Positions 1 through 7,924 of a stretch of DNA of 9,376 nt are shown here, piece by piece. The position numbers and the translations under genes were made by a program. How positions within the stretch are numbered: position 1 is the first letter of the stretch; each line of letters opens with the position of its first letter. This DNA is from VRUE01 sp047519745 (GTDB lineage Bacteria; Actinomycetota; Thermoleophilia; Solirubrobacterales; 70-9): NCBI GenBank assembly GCA_047519745.1, contig JAPVSJ010000029.1, positions 1-9,376 on the forward strand, in the 5' to 3' direction. The notes beneath the pieces were generated by a model. It was not told the DNA's origin, ran no database searches, and was given only the letters and a program-made list of their open reading frames with translations.

Positions 1-399
1 GCTGCCGAGGATCAGCCGGTCGTAGCTGACCACCGGGGTTCCTTCTTCGTTGGCTTTCTTGACCACCGCTCCGACCGCGCTGGCGTCGACCGGGTCGAGC
101 ACGAGGACGTTAGCGCCCTGGGTGATCGCCGCTTCGCCCTGGGACTGCTGTTCGCTGGTGCTCTGGTTGGCGTTGCTGTAGATGATTTCGCAGTCTTCGC
201 ACAGTTCTTCGACCTTGGCTTCGAATTCGGGGCGATCGTGCGATTCGTAGCGACTCGTCTTCGACTCGGGCAGCAACAGAGCGATCTTCGAGCCGCCGCC
301 GCTGCTTCCGCCGCAACCGGCCGCTACGCCGGACACCACGACTAGGACTCCCAGCGCAAGCAGCATGGGTAGGGAGCGTCGGATCGGTGAGTTGGACAT
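1..399 (-). CDS. Sugar ABC transporter substrate-binding lipoprotein (5' part only)
   Basis: The first 133 residues of a periplasmic-binding-protein-like lipoprotein; the rest lies beyond the left edge. Residues 1-28 form a lipoprotein signal peptide: two arginines at positions 7-8, a hydrophobic core (about 11-25) and a lipobox A-A-G-C with the lipidated cysteine at 29, followed by a Gly/Ser-rich linker. The mature part starts with K-I-A-L-L-L-P-E-S and continues with S-N-A-N-Q, Q-G-A-N-V-L-V-L-D-P-V-D-A and V-S-Y-D-R-L-I. These strings are typical of the D-xylose/multiple-sugar binding family (XylF/ChvE, Peripl_BP_4). The known family role is capture of a sugar outside the membrane and delivery to an ABC permease. 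The ATG is fixed by an AGGAGG 5 nt upstream. Permease and ATPase genes would be expected further left but cannot be seen. The exact sugar is not determinable. It lies 88 bp downstream of uvrA on the same strand and is probably transcribed separately. Confidence 0.88.
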   Translation of the reverse strand, partial: MSNSPIRRSLPMLLALGVLVVVSGVAAGCGGSSGGGSKIALLLPESKTSRYESHDRPEFEAKVEELCEDCEIIYSNANQSTSEQQSQGEAAITQGANVLVLDPVDASAVGAVVKKANEEGTPVVSYDRLILGS

Positions 400-404
400 G
401 AATT

Positions 405-410
405 CCTCCT
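405..410 (-). promoter_or_regulatory. Strong Shine-Dalgarno of the sugar-binding lipoprotein gene
   Basis: A full AGGAGG, preceded by an A-run, lies 5 nt before the ATG at 399. It fixes that start and contrasts with the SD-less starts of uvrA, murE and the DUF4268 gene in the same window. In the rest of the 400-487 spacer I see no convincing promoter or Rho-independent terminator, only a TTGACT at 449-454 without a matching -10. Confidence 0.8.
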
Positions 411-487
411 TTTTTCTGTCCCCGCCTTACCCGCTCTGCCGCGGTTTCAGTCAACCGTAACGCGCAAAAGCCCGCCGGAAAATGTGG

Positions 488-3370
<2,883 letters not shown>

Positions 3371-3377
3371 TCAGCCG

Positions 3378-3383
3378 AGTCTA
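3378..3383 (-). promoter_or_regulatory. Probable -10 box of uvrA (TAGACT)
   Basis: Reading the minus strand, TAGACT fits the actinobacterial TANNNT pattern and is separated from the GTG start by 7 nt. The expected transcription start is therefore the first base of the start codon. No clear -35 is visible; that zone is occupied by the LexA operator. The assignment is inference from spacing. Confidence 0.5.
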
Positions 3384-3389
3384 CCCAGA

Positions 3390-3403
3390 CGAACAGATGT
3401 TCC
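3390..3403. promoter_or_regulatory. LexA (SOS) operator upstream of uvrA
   Basis: The 14-mer CGAACAGATGTTCC contains GAAC-N4-GTTC and matches every position of the Gram-positive LexA/DinR consensus CGAACRNRYGTTYC. It ends 20 bp upstream of the uvrA GTG and lies 6 bp from the probable -10 box, a position where bound repressor would block RNA polymerase. uvrA is a classic SOS gene, so motif and gene agree. The divergent DUF559 gene starts about 112 bp away on the other side, so control of that gene is possible but less supported. Confidence 0.85.
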
Positions 3404-3412
3404 CCTTGCCTT

Positions 3413-3455
3413 CCGTTCGCAGTTTCCACCTCAATGCGATGGAAACTGCGAACAG
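3413..3455. repeat. 43-bp hairpin repeat, copy A
   Basis: A near-palindrome in the uvrA/DUF559 intergenic region. The arms GTTCGCAGTTTCCA (3415-3428) and TGGAAACTGCGAAC (3440-3453) are perfectly complementary over 14 bp around an 11-nt loop that contains ATGCG. It aligns without gaps to copies B and C; 21 of 43 positions are identical in all three. It lies between divergent promoters, so it is unlikely to be a terminator. It starts 9 bp from the LexA operator, and its right end repeats the operator's first ten bases (CGAACAGATG at 3449-3458). Confidence 0.8.
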
Positions 3456-3493
3456 ATGCGGGAGTCCGCTTCCACGGGGGGAGAGATTGTGGG

Positions 3494-3536
3494 GCGTTCG
3501 CACTTGTCCTCGGTATGCGCCGAAAGGAGCGAACGC
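3494..3536. repeat. 43-bp hairpin repeat, copy B, spanning the DUF559 start codon
   Basis: The outer arms GCGTTCGC (3494-3501) and GCGAACGC (3529-3536) are perfectly complementary; the inner stem is imperfect and the loop holds TATGCG. It is 30/43 identical to copy C, ungapped, although copy C lies about 4.2 kb away in an unrelated gene. The ATG inside the loop (3515-3517) is the most likely start codon of the DUF559 gene, so the right half of the repeat encodes that protein's first residues. Confidence 0.78.
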
Positions 3537-4489
3537 ATCACCGGCTGGCCGGCGTAGCGGAAGGACAGCACGGCGTGATCTCTCGAAAGCAGATGCGCGT
3601 GCTCGGGTACTCGGCCAGTGCAGTCGATCGCGCCCTTGCATCGGGGCGACTGCACCGAGTTCATCGTGGGGTGTATGCCGTCGGCCACAAAAGGCTTTCG
3701 CCCCACGGCCGCTGCCACGCGGCTCTGCTTGCCTGTGGGACAAGGGCCCTGCTCAGCCACAACTCCGCCGCATGGCTCTGGGGACTGCAGGCCACGCTTG
3801 CCGCGACCGTCGATGTTGCGGTGCCGTCGCGCGGACATCACCGACAAGGGATCGACCTTCACCACCTTCCACGACTCGCCCCCGAGGACCAAGTCACCAG
3901 GGAGGGCCTCTCGACGACCACGGTACCGCGCACGCTGCTCGACCGAGCGCAGGCAATCTCTCGCAAAAGCCTCGAAAGAGACCTTGACCGGGCCGAGCGG
4001 CTTGGGATCTTCGACCTCAGGGCGATCGACCACATGCTCGCACGTGCCGGCAAGCACCCGGGCGTCTCCAAGCTACGCGTCGCGCTTGAGCTGCACCGTG
4101 CCCCCGCCTATACGCGATCGTGGCTGGAGCGCCGGTTTCTCGAGCTAGTTCGCGAGTCCGGGCTCCCAAGGCCGTCGGCGAATGTCTTCGTGGCCGGCTT
4201 CGAGCTCGACATGTACTGGGAACGGGAGCGCTTCGCGGTCGAACTAGACGGCTACGAGTTCCACAGCGACCGCACCCATTTCGAGAGGGACCGGCGTCGA
4301 CAGACGGAGCTGAAGCTGGCCGGAATCGAGATGGTGCGGTTCACGGCGCGACGCGTGACGACCGCGCCAACCGAGCTGATGGGACAGCTCTCAGCGCTGC
4401 TCGCCCGAAGGCGACTGGAGCTTTCAGGAAGCGAGTCCTTCGACAGAACAGCGGAGGCTTCTTCCGAATCAGACGGCGGTCGCGCCTGA
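3515..4489 (+). CDS. AbiEi-like winged-helix / DUF559 (Vsr-like) domain protein (324 aa)
   Basis: Two regions are visible. Residues about 8-90 resemble the N-terminal domain of type IV AbiEi antitoxins: A-E-G-Q-H-G-V-I-S-R-K-Q-M, then S-G-R-L-H-R-V-H-R-G-V-Y-A-V-G and L-L-S-H-N-S-A-A-W-L-W-G. Residues about 200-300 resemble DUF559, a PD-(D/E)XK fold related to Vsr endonuclease: E205 in the helix W-L-E-R-R-F-L-E, D232 in F-E-L-D-M-Y-W, E243-L-D245 followed by G-Y-E-F-H, and F-E-R-D-R-R-R. The catalytic-type acidic residues are present. No AbiEii toxin gene is adjacent, so a toxin-antitoxin role is not supported; DNA binding or cleavage is inferred from the folds only. The chosen ATG lies in the loop of hairpin repeat B and has no Shine-Dalgarno; the ATG at 3593 would remove part of the helix-turn-helix. 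The gene is divergent from uvrA and its 3' end overlaps the convergent DUF4268 gene by 21 bp. It seems AT-richer than the mur genes, as an acquired gene might be. Confidence 0.85.
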   Translation: MRRKERTHHRLAGVAEGQHGVISRKQMRVLGYSASAVDRALASGRLHRVHRGVYAVGHKRLSPHGRCHAALLACGTRALLSHNSAAWLWGLQATLAATVDVAVPSRGHHRQGIDLHHLPRLAPEDQVTREGLSTTTVPRTLLDRAQAISRKSLERDLDRAERLGIFDLRAIDHMLARAGKHPGVSKLRVALELHRAPAYTRSWLERRFLELVRESGLPRPSANVFVAGFELDMYWERERFAVELDGYEFHSDRTHFERDRRRQTELKLAGIEMVRFTARRVTTAPTELMGQLSALLARRRLELSGSESFDRTAEASSESDGGRA

Positions 4490-5533
4490 CCCGACCTCGG
4501 AAGCCTCCTCTTCCGGTGCATCGGCAGCCTCGAGGTCAAGCGCCTGAACTCGCGGTGAGAACTCCACCTGAAATGCTTCAGCACGGTCGAGGCACCAGGC
4601 CAGCAACTGCGGCCAGCTATCTCGATCCTCTATGTCGCCTTTCTTTCGCTGGACAATCCGGCAGGCGCCTTTCTTCGGAAGCGGCATCCACTCGAGCGAG
4701 CCAAGCTCTTTCTCGATCTGCTCTTTTTCCTCCTCCAGGAACTCAAATGCAGCGTCAGCCGCAACCCTGCCGCTGATGTACAGCTCGCATGAGACCTCCT
4801 TGACCATGGTCTTGGCGTTGAGCCCGATCTGAAAGCCGCTGCGCCCGACTGCGAGGTTGTACCAGTGCTGCGGACGGGGCTTGCGAAAGCTCAAGTGAGA
4901 GTGTCGCTCCGCTGCGAACTCCCTCAGCGCCGTCCAGAATTCGCGCTGCAACAGCTTCGTCTCGGTGGGCTCGGACAGCGTTCCGCCCTGCTCGAGCTTC
5001 GTCAGCTCGTTGGGCTCGCAGACGACGTTGAACCGCGGTGCCGGGCGTGAGTCGTCAACGCGCCACAGCTCGATCTCCAGGCCATAGAACGAGATGGTGT
5101 CCGGGGTGTTGTCGTTCAGCCAGTCGAGCACCTTGCGGTACTCGTCGGTGATCTTGGTTGCGATCCAAACAACGGCCCGTGCCTCCCGGTTGGTCGCGTA
5201 GACCATTAGTTGGCCAAGATGCTTGTGGTCGGCGCGCCCGAGCTGATTCTCGATGATCACAAGCCCGTCGTCGCCGTCTTTGGCGATTATGTCGGCCCGA
5301 AACGGGCCGATCGCCTCCTCGACCTTGAATCGTTCCAACTCGAGGTCGATGGTTTCGCCCAGCAGCTTGAGGTTCTCGTCCCTGGCAAGCCAGGGAGTGA
5401 AATCCCGCGCCTCGTCCGCCCAAAAATCGCGCACCTCAACCGGCACGAGGCTCCCCAACGGACCGACGCTCAGAGGGGCGCCGTCGTTCTCGACCGCTGC
5501 GCCTCGCTCACTCTCGTTTTCACCCACGATCAT
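4469..5533 (-). CDS. DUF4268 domain-containing protein with PD-(D/E)XK-like N-terminus (354 aa)
   Basis: Residues about 38-175 carry the strings usual for this family: W-A-D-E-A-R-D-F-T-P-W-L-A, E60 in L-L-G-E, F-R-A-D-I-I-A with D81, I-E-N-Q-L with E95 and Q97, D-H-K-H-L-G-Q-L, V-V-W-I-A and D-W-L-N-D-N-T-P. D81 and E95-N-Q97 match a D...E-x-Q variant of the PD-(D/E)XK nuclease core. Residues about 195-330 are the DUF4268 region, with a charged helix at 266-277. The tail (about 335-348) is acidic. No signal peptide or membrane segment is seen, so it is probably cytoplasmic. The function is not established; nuclease or defence activity is inference. The ATG at 5533 follows a TAATAT -10 by 8 nt and has no Shine-Dalgarno; a GTG two codons further in is the alternative. 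It lies 49 bp after mraY, where murD is commonly found, and converges on the DUF559 gene. Confidence 0.85.
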   Translation of the reverse strand: MIVGENESERGAAVENDGAPLSVGPLGSLVPVEVRDFWADEARDFTPWLARDENLKLLGETIDLELERFKVEEAIGPFRADIIAKDGDDGLVIIENQLGRADHKHLGQLMVYATNREARAVVWIATKITDEYRKVLDWLNDNTPDTISFYGLEIELWRVDDSRPAPRFNVVCEPNELTKLEQGGTLSEPTETKLLQREFWTALREFAAERHSHLSFRKPRPQHWYNLAVGRSGFQIGLNAKTMVKEVSCELYISGRVAADAAFEFLEEEKEQIEKELGSLEWMPLPKKGACRIVQRKKGDIEDRDSWPQLLAWCLDRAEAFQVEFSPRVQALDLEAADAPEEEASEVGSGATAV

Positions 5534-5541
5534 TCAAAATC

Positions 5542-5547
5542 ATATTA
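5542..5547 (-). promoter_or_regulatory. Probable -10 box of the DUF4268 gene (TAATAT)
   Basis: TAATAT on the minus strand lies in a short AT-rich patch, 8 nt before the ATG at 5533, which fits a leaderless transcript. No good -35 is visible. It suggests the gene can be expressed independently of the mraY transcript upstream. The 5534-5582 spacer shows only a weak imperfect palindrome after the mraY stop and no clear terminator. Confidence 0.45.
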
Positions 5548-5582
5548 GGAATGAGCTGAGCACAGAAGAGCTTTTCTCACAA

Positions 5583-6557
5583 CTACCGGCCGATCGACTG
5601 CTGGTACAGCGTGAAGCCGATGCCCGAGCAGACGGCGGCGATGATCCAGAAGCGCAGCATGATCTTCGTCTCCGACCAGGCCATCATCTCGAAGTGGTGG
5701 TGCAGGGGGGCCATCAGGAGGACGCGGCGACGGAAGGTCTTGAAGGCGAAGACCTGGGCGGCGACCGAGAGGGCCTCGATCACGAAGATGCCGCCGATGA
5801 TGATCAGCAGCACCTCGGTCTGGGTCATCACCGCAAGGGCGCCGATCGCGCCGCCGAGGCCGAGCGAGCCGGTGTCGCCCATGAATATCGAGGCCGGAAA
5901 GGCGTTGAACCAGAGGAAGCCGACACAGGCGCCGACCAGGCAGGCGGAGAGCAGTGCCAGATCCTGCTGCTGGTTGGTGACGAAGGCGATCGCCGTGTAG
6001 GCGAGCAGGACGATCGCGCAGGAGCCGGCGGCGAGGCCGTCGAGGCCGTCGGTGAGGTTGACCCCGTTCGAGGTGCCGGCGATGACGAGGAAGACGAGGA
6101 CGAAGTAGAGGACCGGGCCGAGGTCGAGGCTGGCGTCGCCGATGCGGAAGTAGAGCGTCGGTTCTAGTCCGACCGAGTGCCGCGCGACCCACCAGAGGCC
6201 GAGCGCGAGCAGCAGCTGACCGACCAGCTTCCAGCGCGCCGAGAGCCCGAGCGAGCGGCGTTTGACGATCTTGATGAAGTCGTCGGCGAAGCCGAGTGCG
6301 GCGCAGCCCATCGCCACGCCGAAAACGGCGAGGCTCTGCGGGTCGCGGTTGGAGAGGACCAGGTACGGGACGGCGATCGCGGCGAAGACGATCAGGCCGC
6401 CCATCGTCGGCGTGCCGGCCTTGGCGTGGTGCTCCTGTGGGCCCTCCTCGCGGATGTGCTGGCCGAACTCCTTGACCCGCAGGTACTCGATGAATTTGGG
6501 ACCGAGGAAGATGCAGATCAGCATCGCCGCCATCCCGGCGATCAGCACCTCGCCCAT
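5583..6557 (-). CDS. mraY: MraY, phospho-N-acetylmuramoyl-pentapeptide transferase (324 aa)
   Basis: Integral membrane enzyme that transfers phospho-MurNAc-pentapeptide from UDP to undecaprenyl phosphate, forming lipid I, the first membrane step of peptidoglycan synthesis. Family motifs are intact: A-G-T-P-T-M-G-G (47-54), A-D-D with D92/D93, N-L-T-D-G-L-D-G-L-A (167-176), N-A-F-P-A-S-I-F-M-G-D-T-G-S-L (218-232) with D228, and P-L-H-H-H-F-E (284-290). These cover the acidic and histidine residues considered essential. Many hydrophobic segments (for example 5-19, 51-68, 147-160, 180-195, 205-218, 234-270, 300-316) fit the ten-helix topology. Length is somewhat short compared with 350-360 residues in enterobacteria. 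The ATG overlaps the murF stop by 1 nt (TGATG) with GGAG 8 nt upstream, indicating translational coupling. It is the last wall gene in this cluster here; no murD, ftsW or murG follows. Confidence 0.97.
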   Translation of the reverse strand: MGEVLIAGMAAMLICIFLGPKFIEYLRVKEFGQHIREEGPQEHHAKAGTPTMGGLIVFAAIAVPYLVLSNRDPQSLAVFGVAMGCAALGFADDFIKIVKRRSLGLSARWKLVGQLLLALGLWWVARHSVGLEPTLYFRIGDASLDLGPVLYFVLVFLVIAGTSNGVNLTDGLDGLAAGSCAIVLLAYTAIAFVTNQQQDLALLSACLVGACVGFLWFNAFPASIFMGDTGSLGLGGAIGALAVMTQTEVLLIIIGGIFVIEALSVAAQVFAFKTFRRRVLLMAPLHHHFEMMAWSETKIMLRFWIIAAVCSGIGFTLYQQSIGR

Positions 6558-7924
6558 CAGAGCAGCTCCGCCAGGGTCTGGGCGACGGCCTCGAGGCCGG
6601 CCGAGCGAGAGCCCTTGACCAGGATCGTGTCGCCGGACTCGAGCTGGGCGGCGAGCAGTTCCGCCGCCTCGGCGGGGTCGCTGACGAGCTCGTCGGGGTC
6701 ATACGCGCGGGCGGGCTCGCCGATCCCGATCAGCATGTCGACGCCCTCGGCGCGCGCGTGGGCGCCGATTTCGCGGTGGTAGGCCGGTGCTCCGGGGCCC
6801 AGCTCGGCCATCTCGCCGAGCACGGCGATGCGTCGACTCGCCTCGATCGAAGCGAGGTGGTCCAGCGCCGCGCGCATGGAGACCGGGTTGGCGTTGTAGC
6901 AGTCGTTGACCAGGACGATCCCATCACCAAGCTCGAGGCGCTCGCCCCGGAAGCGGGAGAAGCCTATGTTCGCAGCGCGATCGGCCATCCCCTCGAGCGG
7001 CGCGCCGAGCGCCACGCCCGCGCCGATGGCGGCAAGCGCGTTGGTCAGGTTGTGGCGCTCGGTGAAGGGGAAGTGGAAGCGGCCTCGGCCGGCCGGCGTG
7101 GCGATCAAGGCCTCGGTGACGCCGTCCGCCACCCGCCGCTCGACGACGTCGATATCCCCGCCGGCGCCGAAACGCAGCAGGCTCAGGGCGGCATCCAGGT
7201 GCGGCTCCAGCTCGCCCGCATCGACCGGGACGACAGCGGTCCCGCCTGCGGGCAGCGCGGCGAGGATCTCGGCCTTCGCCGCCGCAATCGCCTCGATCGA
7301 ACCGAGCAACTCGACGTGGACCGGGCCGACGTTGGTGATCACGCCGATCCGCGGCTCGGCGATCGCCGCCAGCTCGGCGATCTGCCCGGGCCCACGCATC
7401 GCCATCTCCAGCACCAGCAGCTCGGTCTCGGCCGGCGCTTCGAGCAGGGTCAACGGCAGGCCGATCTCGGTGTTGAGGTTCTCGCGGTTGGCGTGGACGC
7501 GGCCGGGCAGCAGAGCCCGGGCGATGTCCTTGACCGAGGTCTTGCCGACCGAGCCGGTGATGCCGACCACGGGCACCCCGAGCTCACGGCGCCAGGCACG
7601 CGCCAGTGCCTGCAAGGCGGCGAGCGGATCGTCCACCGCAAAAACCCAGCCCACCGAGGGAGCGCGTTCGTCCTTTGTATCGCTATGCGCCATAAAAGAC
7701 GAACGCGCCAGAGACGACCCGACTACGGCGCCCCAAGCGCCGGCGGCGAGCGCCGCTGGCGCGAACTCGCCGCCGTCGACCCGCTCCCCGCGCAGGCCGA
7801 AGAAGAGGTCGCCGGCCTCAGCCTGACTGGAGTCGATGATGCCGCGCCGCGGCGAGCCCGCCTCGCCACGGGCGACGATCTCCGCTCCCATCGCAGCGGC
7901 GATCTGCTCAGCGCTCAGCTTCAC
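6557..7924 (-). CDS. murF: MurF, UDP-MurNAc-tripeptide:D-Ala-D-Ala ligase (455 aa)
   Basis: Cytoplasmic ATP-dependent Mur ligase that adds D-Ala-D-Ala to UDP-MurNAc-tripeptide. Features in order: N-terminal UDP-binding domain with D-S-S-Q-A-E-A-G-D-L-F-F (31-42), P-loop T-G-S-V-G-K-T-S (123-130), E-N-L-N-T-E-I-G-L-P-L-T-L-L (148-161), L-E-M-A-M-R-G-P-G-Q-I (172-182), N-V-G-P-V-H (198-203), F-R-G-E-R-L (325-330), N-D-C-Y-N-A-N-P (340-347) and the end motif V-K-G-S-R-S (436-441). The GTG start overlaps the murE stop by 4 nt (GTGA), with AGGAG 11 nt upstream. Oddity: residues 73-87 are encoded by copy C of the 43-bp hairpin repeat. This places a polar stretch (R-S-S-F-M-A-H-S-D-T-K-D-E-R) between V-V-G-S and V-F-A-V-D-D-P, a loop that is normally shorter. 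The frame is kept and all catalytic motifs remain, so the protein should be functional. Confidence 0.96.
   Translation of the reverse strand: MKLSAEQIAAAMGAEIVARGEAGSPRRGIIDSSQAEAGDLFFGLRGERVDGGEFAPAALAAGAWGAVVGSSLARSSFMAHSDTKDERAPSVGWVFAVDDPLAALQALARAWRRELGVPVVGITGSVGKTSVKDIARALLPGRVHANRENLNTEIGLPLTLLEAPAETELLVLEMAMRGPGQIAELAAIAEPRIGVITNVGPVHVELLGSIEAIAAAKAEILAALPAGGTAVVPVDAGELEPHLDAALSLLRFGAGGDIDVVERRVADGVTEALIATPAGRGRFHFPFTERHNLTNALAAIGAGVALGAPLEGMADRAANIGFSRFRGERLELGDGIVLVNDCYNANPVSMRAALDHLASIEASRRIAVLGEMAELGPGAPAYHREIGAHARAEGVDMLIGIGEPARAYDPDELVSDPAEAAELLAAQLESGDTILVKGSRSAGLEAVAQTLAELL
6566..6569 (-). promoter_or_regulatory. Shine-Dalgarno of mraY inside the murF 3' end
   Basis: GGAG lies 8 nt before the mraY ATG, within the last codons of murF. 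It supports the start that overlaps the murF stop by one base. Confidence 0.55.
7664..7706. repeat. 43-bp hairpin repeat, copy C, in frame inside murF
   Basis: The arms GCGCGTTCGTC (7662-7672) and GACGAACGCGC (7698-7708) pair over 11 bp, two bases beyond each end of the 43-bp unit. The stem continues imperfectly (TTTGT with ATAAA), and the loop has TATGCG. Gapless alignment gives 30/43 identity with copy B and the same ends and loop as copy A. It encodes MurF residues 73-87. All three copies carry the ATGCG loop on the plus strand, so this copy is read antisense by murF. Confidence 0.8.

Noticed and set aside
442..457. Small hairpin CGGTT-N6-AACCG between uvrA and the lipoprotein gene as a uvrA terminator
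   Set aside because: Only 5 bp of stem and no T-run on the minus strand; it cannot be told from chance.
3413..3536. Hairpins A and B as Rho-independent terminators
   Set aside because: They lie between the 5' ends of divergent genes and have no T-run; the third copy is inside a coding sequence.
3431..4057. Minus-strand open frame opposite the DUF559 gene
   Set aside because: No motif or ribosome binding site, and it crosses the palindromes and the divergent promoter region; the plus-strand frame has clear family strings.
3515..4489. A complete AbiE toxin-antitoxin pair
   Set aside because: Only an AbiEi-like N-terminal region is present; there is no neighbouring AbiEii nucleotidyltransferase, and the C-terminal half is DUF559.
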